From Sphagnum compactum (Eukaryota; Bryophyta; Sphagnopsida; Sphagnales), in assembly GCA_965153455.1 (NCBI GenBank), contig OZ234500.1, positions 14,197,579 to 14,261,578 of the forward strand: 64,000 bases of DNA, read 5' to 3'. Numbering within the stretch: position 1 is the stretch's first letter; each line of letters opens with the position of its first letter. The notes beneath the pieces were generated by a model that saw only the letters and a list, made by a program, of their open reading frames with translations, searched no databases and was not told the DNA's origin. Positions 49,531 to 62,800 of the stretch are shown one piece after another. The position numbers and the translations under genes are program-made.

Positions 49531-52500
49531 AGTTGGATCAATGTTGAATGTATCACATCACCAAACTTGCCTGTTGAAATAAGAATGCCATATTTTAGTT
49601 ACAAACCCTTTGTTTGGGCTATTTGAATTGACTATCTTTCCCATCATTGACCTTGAGTATATAACAAAAGGTTGAATTTGATGATAACAAGTTTCATGTG
49701 ATGAAGATTGCCTCACAAAATAAGGTTATCAAGGGAAACAATGCAAAATTGGCACAAGATAAATATAAAGGAAAATTATTTGAATTGACATAAAACAAAT
49801 TGCAAGGGAAAATAATGTAAAATTGGCATAAATGCAATGTATAAACCAAATACCATGTAATGAACACATGAAATTGTTTATCTACTAATGGTGCATGACT
49901 TCCTTGCAATGTATTTCTCCTTTTAAGTTCCACCTTTGTTGTGATGAAAGTGGTCAACCCCTCAGTGAATAAGGGTTGGTTGCTATGGACAAAGTGAGTT
50001 CACTAATAATTAATCAAATTCATTAATAGTCAATTCATTAATAGTTAATTGAATTCAATAAAATTAATTCACTAATAAATAACTCATTTTAGTAATAATG
50101 AATTCACTACACTAACCTCTTAGGGTAATTGCACACTACCATCTACACAAAAGGAATCAAACTTGGATTTACATAAATTATTAAAAATATTACAACTTAA
50201 AATTCATTTATTTTGAAAATTTCTAAAACTTATGTTTACATAATTATGTTGTGAAAATAAATAAGTTTTAAAAATGAACATTAAATTACTTCATATTTTT
50301 AAAATAGTAAATGCACATTAATCACATTATAAAAAAATTGTTTTAAACATCCCATTTGACAACAATATACCATTTTTTACTGACTCCAAAACTACTTTAA
50401 TTTTGTGAATAAATAAAATTAACACCTTGCCCAAATATATATTTGATTAGAACTATGACTTCCAACAATTGTTTTTGCAAAAACCAATTTTCATATCACC
50501 TAAATGTTTTTTTGAAAGTTAAACATCTCAATGTCAAAACACAAAAAAAATGTAAAAAAATTGTGTCAAAGTTTAAAAAGATGATTTATTATGTTTTAGT
50601 AGTTGTACATGAAAATTTTCATTGAAAAACGCCAACTAAAAGTTGTATTTTGTAGTCCTTTTGTTGAAACTTGTTGTATCATGACAAAACTTATTATGAA
50701 AAATATGCCAATTTGAGATTGAATATTTTTTTTTTGAAAACAAATTCTCAACATTTCAATAGATTAAGATGTGAATCACCATTTATTACACATTTTCATC
50801 ACTAAACCATTTCCATTTGTTTAATATGCCACATCAATTTTTGAATGGAGTGAAAATTGTAAGACTGTGACAAGATTTTGTGTACACCATAATGTGTAAC
50901 CACCCTCTAGTTAATAGCTAATTTTTCCTAAGCTCCACCCTTGATTTATATTTCTCCCCTTAAGTTCCACCTTTGATCTTACACATGGTTAAAAATGCCT
51001 TATCAAAGCTTAGTCTATCCAAAGTAGTTAACATTTTAAAAATACTTCACCCAAGTAAAAATTAATGCTTTTTCCTTACTAACTAACTTGAGTCCTTATC
51101 AAACATCTTTTGTTTTGAGGTCTATTTTTACTTTTTTAGTATATACTTCCCAATCAATAAAGTTAAAGAGGTAGGCCTTCTGACCACAATATTTTCCTTA
51201 TCACCATCATCTTCTATCCATTTCAAGATTTTTGTTTAAATTTCATTGGATTTTGAGCAATCCACTTGATCTTAATTTTGTCGCTATTATCCATGTTGAA
51301 GTAATGTAACCTTAAAATGTTCATTTGAGATTGTCAAATTTCGTACACTGTACACCATTGGTTCCACAACACCATGAATATTATCCTTGAATATAATCTT
51401 ACGATCTTTTTTAAAGCACTTAACCTACCTAATTTTGACCCCATAAAAGTCAAGTTTTGATGCTAAAATTCCCATTATGATATAATTTGGCCCTTTAAAC
51501 CATGCAAGTGTAGTACTAAAAAACTTGAATTAATTGAATTCTTATATTATCCTAAGTGGTTTAAGACATCGATTAAAACCTAAGAACCGACCTATAATTG
51601 AAAGTTAAGTTGCCTTTCTTAGTATTTATCATTTTAATGACTATAAAAATGGAGTAAATGGATACTCATCATCCAAAATTTAGAATAAATAATTAAATCT
51701 TACAAGCATGGAGAGCCAAAGGTCAAGAAAGTTGTTGTTTAATAAGAGATTCAACTTTTGTTAATGCAATCTTTTGGGAATTGATGTTGGCCTCATATAA
51801 ACGATGACTAGAATGTGCCTTTGTTATTCATTGTGCAACCCTTTTTCACTAATTCACAATATCAATGTGATCCTTGGTTATATTGTTGGAGGTCAAGTAT
51901 CTTGCTATCAATGGTTTTAAAATAATGTTTGAAGGTTGTTTCATCAATTATTAGGTCCATCATTTCCTGTGCATTGGACCTTGGTCATGGTCATTATTGT
52001 TGGTTAAAAGGTCTCGTCAACCATCTTCCTTTTAAACAGCACAGCATATCATTTATCATATTCTACAATTTTTGGGAATATATAATGGAGGAAGGAACTA
52101 AGAATGGTTTGGAAAAAAGAAATTTTTTTAGAATAAGTGATTATTATTTTAGAGTTAATAAAATGTTTTATAAAAAGTATCACCAATAAGAAATGTCAAT
52201 TATGTTTTTGCCATATAAAATTAGAAGAAATCTTGGTTTTATGGAATCGTTTTGTATTTCCAATCTTCTAATCATTATAAATAAACCTTCTTTATATGTG
52301 TGAGCTTCCTAAATTTTTGTTTTGATTATGTACTTGGAAACCACTAGTTCTAATATTTGAAATCTTGTAATTGGTGCAACAACTTTAGCCATGTATTCTA
52401 TAGGTGTTCAACTTCGAAGGTTTAGGCCTTTGATATTCCCATTAAAAAGATCGCATGGGAAAGCTAACCCCCTTAAACACAAGATGGTATTTTCATTTAT

Positions 52501-52983
52501 TTTAATGAACAAATTCAAAAGGCATTATTGACCAACAACTAAAACAGAACACTTCCTACAAAGGTGATTTAAAAATTTAAAAATAAAGACATGGGAAATA
52601 GGTTCAACCTAGTCTTGTAAATGCAAAATGGATGTAATTTTACATCACATTTTAAGAGTAAGGATGCCCAACCTTTGATATTGAATAATTGACACAAATT
52701 AAATTAATTTTTTTAAAGACTTGGAAAGTGGAATGGGTCTGAAGTCAAATAATTGTTATTATGTGGTTGTTACCCATTCTCAGTTATTAATATTTTCGAC
52801 AAAACAAAAAATGAGACCTAACAAGATGAAGGTGATGTTTATAGGGCTTAGAAAACACACATGTGCTAGTGAATGTATGGGCTATTAGCCATGATCCTAA
52901 GGTATGGAAGAATTTTTGAGAGTTCAATCTTGATCAATATTTGGTTTTGATATTAATGTTTGTGGGTCAAATTCTAACCTATT
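49531..52983. other. AT-rich spacer
   Basis: No gene supported. It is dominated by AT-rich low-complexity DNA with repeated TTAATxAATT-type motifs near 49990-50100. Confidence 0.45.
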
Positions 52984-53001
52984 GGGGGGGGGGGGGGGGG
53001 G
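52984..53001 (+). repeat. Homopolymer of 18 G
   Basis: Uninterrupted G run in AT-rich spacer. The exact length may be a sequencing or assembly estimate. Confidence 0.9.
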
Positions 53002-54178
53002 CAGATCTTTCTCCACATTGCAAGTAATGACAAAAACAACGGTCCTACCACTAGTTTTGTGCAAACTCTAGGTACGGGATGATCTCTTTTTGAAAGATGT
53101 GAAACTCAAATCAAGCAACCTAGGAGTTAGGATTATGTACTTTCAGTAGTAGATGGTATGAATGTTCTTCACTGTCCAATTTTCCTAAATTTGTAATTAA
53201 CACTAAGTAGTTGGATCCATGGTTTATGTTACGATTGTAATGTCCATGTGGTGCATGATGTTTATTCCTCTATTGGATCAGGTATCGACAAGGCTTTAGT
53301 TTAGATCTCAGGCAACTCATGGTGCATTGTAGTCTTGCAAAGTTTGAAGCAAAGTCTCTATAATAATCTTTGGCTAGTCTCCACAACCCAACGTCAAGTT
53401 GGAGGACATGAATATGATGGAATCTTTTGGACTAGCCACTTCAATAGCTAAACCTTTAGTTGTAATTGCAAAACCCCATTTGCCACCCCAAGTATATAAG
53501 CCTTCATTTAGATGGTAAGGGAGGCAAATAATTTGTGTAGTGAGTAACATACATATACTCAAGATTATGTGAACTATGTCACCCATGTGTGAATGTTCTA
53601 TGGGACCTTCATTGTTCTTGTTTGAATGGAGTTTAAATTGCTTCTTCATTAAATATAATTGCATTTTATTAACTCTTTCTCTAGTTCTATGTCCTTGGGC
53701 TCTCATAGGGAATGGTCAAGCATTAACAATTTATTTGTGTTTTGGTCAAGAGATTTGTTATTTTAACCTTCGTAGCTCTACTAGGATTGGAAGGATACTG
53801 AATGGGATACTATTGAGGTTGTAAAATCAATTCAAGTTTCTAGGCTTGGTTGTTTCAATGGCTATGGAACAACCTCATTTTTGTGGGCCTACTATATTGC
53901 ATTAGTGTGTCAAAGACATCATGGGTAGTTCTTCCATAAATGTTTCTTAAGCCTACTAACATGGAGGTGTCAATCCAAGCTTCAATGAGCTCTTCATTCC
54001 TAGCACCAATGGAGTTTTGACTATTATTTTTGAAGACTTTAAGATGGGTGAACGATTAATTCAAAACAATTAAACAAAAATGCTGAAAGTTTTGATCTTT
54101 CATAAATATAAATACATTGGAGGTAGATCAAAAGTGCGCGGCATTTCAAGACCATAATATGTTTCATAACACTATTCG
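53002..54178. other. Spacer with a 110-codon minus frame of unknown origin
   Basis: The frame at 53374-53706 (minus) contains LYTWGGKWGFAITTKGLAIE, which reads like real protein, probably from a transposon. No family could be named and no neighbouring exon was found. Confidence 0.3.
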
Positions 54179-54497
54179 TTGGCCTTGCCTACCAAGGTAA
54201 GGATATTGTGTTTAGATTCACTATAGAGTATAGTAGCTTAAGGGATTTTGGCCCCTAGGTAATAATAGGTCTATTTTTATTTAAGGGATTTTGGCCCCTA
54301 GGATTTTGGCTTGTGTTGAAACTCGAGATTAGTTATAGAGTTATAATATCTTGAAGGATTTTGGTTTCTTTCAGAGGATTTTTTGAAGATTATATTTTTG
54401 CATGGTGAAATATTTTAGTTTCCATAATTCTTCTTCTTTTGCCTTCAGATACTTTTAAATGTAAATGGCAAGACCACAGTGTGACACACCCCTTGTT
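54179..54497 (+). repeat. Dispersed repeat family A, copy 3 (319 bp)
   Basis: Opens TTGGCCTTGCCTACCAAGG and ends ACCACAGTGTGACACACCCC then TTGTT. It matches copy 2 over the whole length, with an extra duplicated AAGGGATTTTGGCCCCTAGG block (about 54239-54259 and 54283-54303). Confidence 0.8.
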
Positions 54498-55246
54498 TAA
54501 AGAAAGGAATATATCTCAACAAAGCTACAAACTTACTTGGTGACATACTTTCTTGAGCATGTGCAAGCATCCACTATGGCTAGCACAATAGACATCATGT
54601 GGCGAACCAATTTTGTATTGCTGTGTTCTTTTCTTTCGGATGTCTATCTTGATAAGATCAATCTGAGATGCTTATACTTAAGGTTGATGTATTCAAGCAT
54701 CCTTCAAGAAGTTGATGTTATTCTAGTTTGCACTACTCCTAGACATAAACTCTTGTTGTGCTCCCCCTCAAGTGTTGTTCAGCAACAGTAATGACTGCAA
54801 ATTGAATTTGAAGACATGGGTATCCTGCCACATGAAGATTATGTTTCCTTATGTAAATTGTTATCGTGTGGGTTCAATTGGGAGAAACCAAATGTTGAAG
54901 CTCAAATAGAGATAAAGAAAGAACTACAGTTGAGTACAAACTGTCCAAATGAAAGAATTGGGTTGTGATCAAAGGCTTGACAAAACAAATCTCTTGAGCC
55001 ACCTGTCTTTGTACCTGCAAAATTTTCCAAACTTTGTTTTTTGCAAATCAAGATATAAATCAAACAAAGCATGACAATGAAATGAGAACAAGGATCTCTT
55101 GATTACGCTTACGGTTCAATTGGATTTTGTACACTAATCAGGTTGTACATACCCAATCAAAGATAGCTTTAAGCACATTAAGTCCAAGTGGGGTTTATGG
55201 TTTACCCACCTAAATTGTGTTTTGGTGTAGCAAGTGATCTCAAGTG
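54498..55246. other. Spacer
   Basis: No gene supported. Confidence 0.4.
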
Positions 55247-55681
55247 TCACAGCTGAAACAAGGCGCTCTGAATAGTGCCTTCGTTGTCAGTGAGGTAGCC
55301 AATGATGCCCACCCTGTGGTGGTGACCCTTGAGCACCAAGTAGTCCTGTGTCAGCACATGGGCTCCTCCCTCCAGAACAATGTTGATCTCCAACTGGTCT
55401 GTAGGAATGCTGAAGCAGCCAATGACACTCTGAGCATCATGTATGTCCACATCCATCAAATCCCCAATTGGAGGAGTGCCTTCATAGAGTATCTCACTGT
55501 TATTATTGGGCTGTGCCATCACTGTCACAAGCATGTGAGGTCCATAACAATCATTGAACAATGTGATTATAGCAGCACTTGTGCTGCCAATAGAACAACC
55601 ACCTCCCCAATCAACTACCATAATTGTTAGTGTAAGAAGACCAAGTGTCCAACAACCCCACATCCTTTGTAGAATGGACAA
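55247..55681 (-). other. Unidentified 144-codon open frame
   Basis: The minus strand is open for 144 codons and contains AIITLFNDCYGPHMLVTVMA, GDLMDVDIHDAQSVIGCFSI and HHRVGIIGYLTDNEGTIQ. The opposite strand is open for 128 codons over the same bases. Composition is GC-richer than the spacer and similar to exons of the flanking genes. I do not recognise the protein. It could be a terminal exon of an unseen gene or a pseudogene piece. Confidence 0.3.
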
Positions 55682-57370
55682 AGAGTAGAAACAATCTGTT
55701 GTGTTTCTAGTCCTCCAGAAGATTATGAACTAGCAGGACTGAAGATTATGCACTGGGATTGAATGTCAGCAGCCAAACCTTCTGACCAGCTTGCCAGACT
55801 TTTAATAAGAAACTTTCTTTGCACCTCAGGTCACACTCTCTGAACCAAACCTCAATTTTACCCTATCTAACAAAATCAAATTGGGTACCTACCAAGAAAA
55901 GCTTCTCCAGAGTTCGAAAATCCAGTTCACAAGTACTTTCCAAGATTGGTTATTGGAAAGTTTCGGAACTCCAACCCACTTGGGTATTCTATTCCATTTG
56001 ATTCTCCTTCCCAAGTCCAGCAACACCACAAAAGGGGGGATCATGTTTCTGGTATACCCACTCAAAACCTACCAGTTTTGATTGTAGGATCAGCTCTTGT
56101 TTCTTTGATCATGGGATGGTTTCTGCAAAGAAGTGCTATATGCAGTTATGGAGAATTTTACTGAGAAAGTACATGACTTTGTCATGCTGAAGCTGTTACT
56201 GTGTTGTACAAGCAAGGCAGATCATATTTTGAACATCATTATCTGCTTGGGTGATCTGAAACAGACCCTCACAAGAACTGCATGGCCTTCTTGGACCTAA
56301 CACATGAGGAGCTCTGTTGAGAGGAGCATAAATCCCAAGAAAGTTCCAGCTAATTTGCCTCCTGCTCCAGGATCTTATGATGATGCCCACCCACATCTAG
56401 AACATGTTGAGGATAAAGAAGCAACAAATTGATGGGACATTATTCTTTGGCCTAAAAAGGAGTGAATATGTTGCAACTTTCACTGACTGGTACTGCAACT
56501 GTGGCCAATTCCTTCCTTGCCTAGCTGTGTGCACCCACCACTCTTGTTTGCCTCAGAAAAAGATCTGCTGGCCACTTTGACAGTATATGTGATCCTGCAC
56601 ATGTATGTAAAACGACCAGCACTTAGTAATTTGAAAATGGAGTGATCTAGGTAATATACAAAATGAAGAGTAAGTTTTGGATATATCACATCCACCATGA
56701 ATTGTTCTGCAAGTGTTAGGATTTCTCATAACCATGGTTGACTCCAAGTGCACCACAAAACGTCTTTTGATCCAATTGCACATACCTCCTAGCTTTGAGT
56801 GGACCTAGTCACACATATGTTGACGAGATATTCTCCACCCTCCTTGTAAGATATGAAATGATTGAGGCAGACAAATGTCTAATGTCTAGACCAAATTTTT
56901 TGAACTCTTTACCAACCAACAGTGTCAAATGAATCTGTCCAATCCAGCTTCTGAGTTTGCCAAAGAAGAATTTCAGATCTGCATTTCAATGTCCACATTA
57001 TAACACCAGGATTCTTGATATCAATCAACTGCTGGAGTTTGGGTGTCTAAATGATTGAGCCTTTCTGCTTGATCTAGTGGACTACAGAGCTTGAAGAACA
57101 GGTTGCAGGTGGTGTGGGGCACCCAGCTGGTAACAGGACCATGAAATTCAAGAGTCTAGAGCCTAAGCCGATCCATAGACACAGACAGAGATGTTTATAC
57201 AGCTCAAACCCAAAACTTCAAATTGCTAGCCAAAGATTTGGATTGTGTGCCTTTAGCAGTGTAGACAAATCAAGATGCACATCATGACACAAAAACCTTA
57301 CCACTTCATCAATTTGGGGATATGGTCCATCAGCTCATAGCATTGAGGTTATTGTCTTCAAGTCTCCTAC
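55682..57370. other. Spacer of exon-like composition without a recognised gene
   Basis: Base composition resembles the introns and exons of the neighbouring minus-strand genes rather than the AT-rich spacer. Short minus-strand frames exist, for example about 56196-56396 and 56480-56698, but they do not join into a known protein. Confidence 0.35.
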
Positions 57371-57636
57371 TTAAATTATGAAGTCCATGTTCAACTTCTT
57401 GAAACTATCTATGATCCAAGGTGTGTCTTTGTCCACAGGCAGAATTGTGGTCTTCCATGAAATGTCCCACATCATCCCCAACACACATTCAGTTCCCCCA
57501 AGTAGTGTTTCATGTTTCAGCAACCACAGTGTGCAGGACAAATGTATGGAGAGAAGTAAAAAGGAAAGCACTTTTCAGCAGCATACCGAGGATAAGAGTC
57601 ATCACCAGCTCCAGGAGGTTTAACCATGAACCCCAT
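57371..57636 (-). pseudogene. Alanine/glutamate:glyoxylate aminotransferase pseudogene fragment (3' end)
   Basis: Two pieces of a class I/II alanine aminotransferase (AlaAT/GGAT family, PLP-dependent) lie close together on the minus strand. The first, 57636-57571, reads MGFMVKPPGAGDDSYPRYAA, matching the family segment MGLMVNPPKPGDxSY. The second, 57480-57371, reads KTTILPVDKDTPWIIDSFKK then LNMDFI and a stop, matching the family C terminus RTTILP...IMDSFKKFN. Family members have about 75-85 residues between these points. Here only about 90 bp separate them, with a stop and a frame change, so the intervening exons are deleted. The N-terminal two thirds, with the PLP lysine, were not found. 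QGQIFM at about 57765 may be a remnant of the preceding exon. Confidence 0.6.
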
Positions 57637-57873
57637 CTGCACAATTATTGTAGCTCAACCAAGAACACAATAAAGTTCAAGAAATGAACCTAGCTGCAAA
57701 ATGCTCCAGGGCCTGTAGAGTCAAAAGGCCAATTTCTGCAAAGAGCCACACTACCATAAAAATCTGTCCTTGCCTTGACAACCATATCAGCTCTATGTAA
57801 CACCTAAATTGATAGGTCATTCTCTCAATCAAACACAAAGGGAGACAAATACCAGGATCTTGCAATTAACATA

Positions 57874-58333
57874 AGAACTCAGAGAATCTCAGGCAACTTT
57901 GTTGAGATCATCCAGTCTGCAAACATGAAGGATGTTTCATGGACCCACTATCAGCACTTATTTGTGTAAGAGGACTCCACATAGATCAGACACAGGAAAA
58001 AATTATAACCTGACAATGCAAACCAGGGATGATCTCTGAGTCTTCTGAATGACACTTCAAGGAAAAGAACTACCCAAGAACCATTACCCTCCACAAACAT
58101 GAGAGAACTCAGAGAATCTCAGGCAACTTTGTTGAGATCATCCAGTCTGCAAACATGAAGGATGTTTCATGGACCCACTATCAGCACTTATTTGTGTAAG
58201 AGGACTCCACATAGATCAGACACAGGAAAAAATTATAACCTGACAATGCAAACCAGGGATGATCTCTGAGTCTTCTGAATGACACTTCAAGGAAAAGAAC
58301 TACCCAAGAACCATTACCCTCCACAAACATGAG
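57874..58333 (+). repeat. Perfect 2 x 230-bp tandem duplication
   Basis: Copy 1 is 57874-58103 and copy 2 is 58104-58333. I see no difference between them, and the match stops at once on both sides. On the minus strand each copy contains an open stretch reading SWVVLFLEVSFRRLRDHPWF. No gene could be assigned. The identity points to a very recent event, or to an assembly artefact. Confidence 0.9.
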
Positions 58334-59892
58334 GCATCACGAAAGAGGAAGAGCAGGAAGTGGTAAAATGCAAGGAGAACTTTACAGTTATCGAGTTCTT
58401 GTAGATTCAGAGCAATCCACATGAGACAGATTGCTGCTGCAAACTGTAACCACAGAAACCAGAATGATATGCACATAACCTTAGCTTGGAAATGCTAATA
58501 ACCCAAATCCCAAACCATAGACAAAAAGTTGTTCTATCAATAGCCAGGCATGACCCAGGAAAAGAGATGGGGTTTTCTTCTGCTCCCAACCACCATGGTT
58601 CAAGGATTTGCTTTAGCATAGTTGCACTATTGTGGAGTTCTGGTTAGCAATGCGGTTCTGGAATTCTGCAGTCAGATACAAACCCAATCTCAGTTCAGAT
58701 AGGAAGGATTTTGATCTTCTGTTGTATACAATGAGATTCTCATGCATTGACTTTAATAAGGGCATCTTGTTGAAGCCAACCATTAATTGGGTCATGCTTT
58801 CTCTAGATGTCAGCTCATCTCTTCCTTAGCAATGTGCAGATCATCAAAGAACACTCTGTTTGGCTGTCAGTGTCCATAAACCAATTCAAAAGTCCTGCCA
58901 GTTCTTCAACTCATTAAAGAGAGAAAGGATCACCTGTAGAGGAAGAGCAGGAACTAAGCTTCAAATGGAAGAAATTTAGAGACTGGGAGGTAGAGCAGCA
59001 AACACCATGAACACTTATGGTCCATTCCTGCAGTCACAGCAGAGCAAACAACAACTCCGCACAAGTACATACTATATAAGACTCAGACAGTGATTTCAGG
59101 ATCAACAGTGCACATTCTCATTCCAATCAAAACAGAGGATATCTGCAATTGCATATACAGTTTCTTGACAACCAGACACATTCAACAGTTTTTGACATAT
59201 AGAATGTAATTTTTTCTGCATCCATTTCTCAGCTGATGATGAGCATGTGGGTAAAAAGCATTGTACAACTAATAAGAGTTTTGTGTCCAAAATCCTTCAG
59301 AAGTGTGTCCATTCTGACATGCTGGTTCAGTCAAGCATGCATTGTCACTCCACTGACTCAAATACCCTTGAAACTGAACTCCTAAAAGAATTTATGGTTG
59401 CACCTAAAATTGAGGTCACTTCTGCTCCAAAAGCCTGTGCTTGCAGAAAGCTGACAAAAATTCTTCAGGAGTTACAAAGATACAGAACTACAGTACAGGA
59501 AAAGAGTGTGACAGTCATTGCCACTGCAAAGCTCCTTGAGTATGCTTTGGCTAGTCGTGGGATTGCACCTGACTTAACTTCAAAAGCACGTCCCTTGAAA
59601 TGTGTAATTGGATGAATCCAACAAAGTCACCAAAGCAATTTGCCTCAAAGCCTGCTTGAACAATTTGAACATTGTGGCCTTAATTGAAACTCAAACAGAT
59701 CCTGGACCCTGGTGCATCTGGTTGAGTGCGCATGATCACACCGTCACAGCAAAAGGAAGCTCTATTGAAGACTCTGAGAATTCAATATTCAACAGCAAAA
59801 CTGCTGTACCTTCTGACAGGTACCTCTTCCACCCATAACAATGTCTCTCAATGTCTCTGAGCTGTAATAACCACTACCCTTCCTGGAGTGCT
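58334..59892. other. Spacer downstream of the F420-ligase-like gene
   Basis: Probably includes the 3' UTR of the gene that ends at 59893 (minus). A plus-strand frame of 122 codons (59247-59615) has even codon usage but no recognisable motif and is not supported as a gene. Confidence 0.4.
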
Positions 59893-62800
59893 TCAGCCAC
59901 CTTTGGTGACCGCCAAGCTGCGCACTAGCACAAGAGGTGTCTGCTCATCCGCATTTCCTGGCAGGGTCCAAACAAGTGTTGGTAACAATTATTGTACTCA
60001 AACCTTGAACCATGATCTAGGTAGCAATATTACTTGCACAGTAGAGGTTTCATTAATAAGAAGCTGCTAGGAATGGCTGCTACATACCTGCAGGATTGTC
60101 TAGCAAAGCTGATGTGAGGGCCTTGTGATCCACACCATTAGAAGCCTGCATCGTCATGTTGCTAAAATGGTTAGAAATTTGACTTTCAATCTCTGTCACA
60201 AGCATCAAAGCACTTTCTGACAAACCTCCATCTACACTCATCAACAAACAAGAGAAGAACCTAAGCTGGGAGGAGTGAAAATTCAGCATCTAAACATCTG
60301 ACAGGAGAATATTCCTGTGCTTTCAAACAGCAGAAAACATCTACAATCTTGATGTCTTTCAACTTACTGCTAAAATCTGAACTTTCCTCAGATCATTGAC
60401 ATCCACGACAGCAACGTCACAGCCTGTGGACCATCATTCAACCAGATGCATGAGTTCAAGCTAAACAAATATACAAGTAACTGATGGGCAGGGCATGCAT
60501 GTGACCTCCCTAGCCTCACTTGTGCAAACTGAACTACTGTCACTAAAGTATCCCATAGTGCAGACATCTCACCCAAATGGATGCTGTCAAAGACAACGCA
60601 AATACAGCACAGACCTGTTTTAGCCTTGAGTGCATCGACAGTTTCTTGCACTCGCACCTGGAAGAGGACATTTCACTGTTTTAGCAACAGTATAGATAGC
60701 AGGTCAATTCAAAGACATATCATGAAGATACACCTCATGAAAGCATGTTGGAGTCTCTCCATACTTACAGGGCCAAGTGTAATATACTGATCATAGGGTG
60801 GCAAAGTGCCTGTGACATCATCAATCAACCTTGCCTGCCACCACCAATCACCTTCAACAATTACCTTGGTTACTCAGCCATGCAAGTCATATCTTCTAAT
60901 CAGTGATGCTGGACTATCCTCTGGAAAACACATCACAAACCAGCACTCAAACATGCTGCTTACTTATGCAGAACCTGTAACGTAAGCATGAGTAAGATCT
61001 TTGTGAGGAAGTCCATTGGTGTCAGCAAGAAAAAATGTCATCCCAAACATGCAGAGACTTCCCATACTAGAGATGGTCCACAAACTAGTTCCTTGTGACA
61101 ACTGTGTGGGTGGTAAGACCAACCTGTGCCCCTGCAAGTCTGTAGAACATGCCCCTAATACCCACCAATCTGCCCAGCCAATCGCCCACCAATTGGTATA
61201 AAATTAAGCAGAAGCACTGCCTTGTGAACAAGGATCCTCAGCAAATCATGAACAGAAATCTGAAATAATCTGTCATAAAAATAAAATGCTATGACATGTA
61301 TGACTCCTTGAAGTGATCTGCAGACTTACCTGGCAATGACTGCAAAAACAACAGCCATGACTACCCTCAATTTTCCTGAAATATCGATAAGTGCCTGCAG
61401 GTACCAGGTAGTTGGCCAAGTCCGGAGCAAGTACAAATTGACTTCAGGCAATGATTTAACCCAACACAAGCAAAGCTATTTGTCAAATCTGAAGCATCAC
61501 CTCATGATGCCACAGATTAGAGTTTCAACTGTGTACTAAGTAACTGCTGCTATTACAGATTGGGTTTCAGAGCACAGAGATGCACCTGCATACCACAAGC
61601 AGTAGCAAGGGATGATGTAGGATGGAACAATCGGCATGCTAATTTTGCCAAGATCCCAGGGTGAACTCCTTTAGGATGTCGAAATCGCCCTGATTACAAA
61701 ACAATGTCACATACCTTTGCATAACTCTATCATCCAGCACTTTCAGCTCTTTTTACAAATATTATCTAATGTTTATGCAGTAGCAGCCTCTGCAATTGGA
61801 TCTTCATGTCCTAGGTTAGAGAGACAAAAGGATTTCATAAGTAATCAGACCTTCTCTATACTCATCATTCATGTCAGAAAGATAACAAAGAATAGCTGGC
61901 AGGACCAGAGCTGATCAAGAAATGGATCCTTGTGAGACTTGTCTATAATGAAGGATCTGTCACCTCTGGAGATAGAATGAGTGAGAGTAAGGCAGCAAGC
62001 AAGTCTGAAGCAGCACCTTGCATAATCGCAAGGGGTGTTTCTCCTATAGCAATCACATCCCCAGTCTTTGCATGTGGCAGTGCATACCTGTATAACACCA
62101 TCCAAAGACAATAGTTGCCAAATGAGCCACCTCTTCCCAAGCAATGAACATAAAGGCTCTCAACACAAATGCAGAGACAGAGAAGTGACAGCTAGCACTA
62201 CCTGCCTATACAGAGTCATTGCAAAGTGATAACTCTACAAGTCAGGCCATTGAGGTGCATCTGGAGAAGATCATACATACATGTTCACCACCTGCAAGGG
62301 ATCATCCAAATGGGAAAGGAGATGTGTGGAAATTGGAAGAACAGTCCCAATCTTCTCCACCCTGCTATACCCATTGAACAAATCAGGGTATCATAAGTCT
62401 ACTGAGAGTGTAATGCCAGTGTACAATTTGTGAAATGAACCACCAACAAAACCTTGTCAAGTTTGAAAGGATTTCACTGTCCAGATGAAAGAAGAAATAA
62501 TATGAGAGGCATTCCCTAGAAGCAAAGCTTGTGGCATAGTCCTCCTACTGAAACAAAGACAAGCCTGCCAATCATGTTTTAGTTTCTTTTAAATATTCTG
62601 GATTTGGAAGCAAGTTCTGCTCTTAACTCACTTGTGCCAGATGACGGCCTCTGATATGGCTGAATACTGGAGAGGCAGTATCACATACTGACTATGTGCT
62701 GTCCGCCCATGTGGGCCATAGGAGATATACTCCAGTTCTACCTGCACTGCCTGAAAGCACACCATTTACACACATTCTTACCCACTTCCTCTCTGCACAT

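Noticed and set aside
59247-59615. 122-codon plus-strand frame with protein-like texture
   Set aside because: No motif recognised, no splice partner on the plus strand, and it lies in the probable 3' flank of the minus-strand F420-ligase-like gene.
60960-61070. Minus-strand open stretch [18 protein letters not shown] considered as an extra exon of the F420-ligase-like gene
   Set aside because: The flanking exons (61154-61124 and 60834-60769) already join in phase to give [14 protein letters not shown], which matches the family without it.
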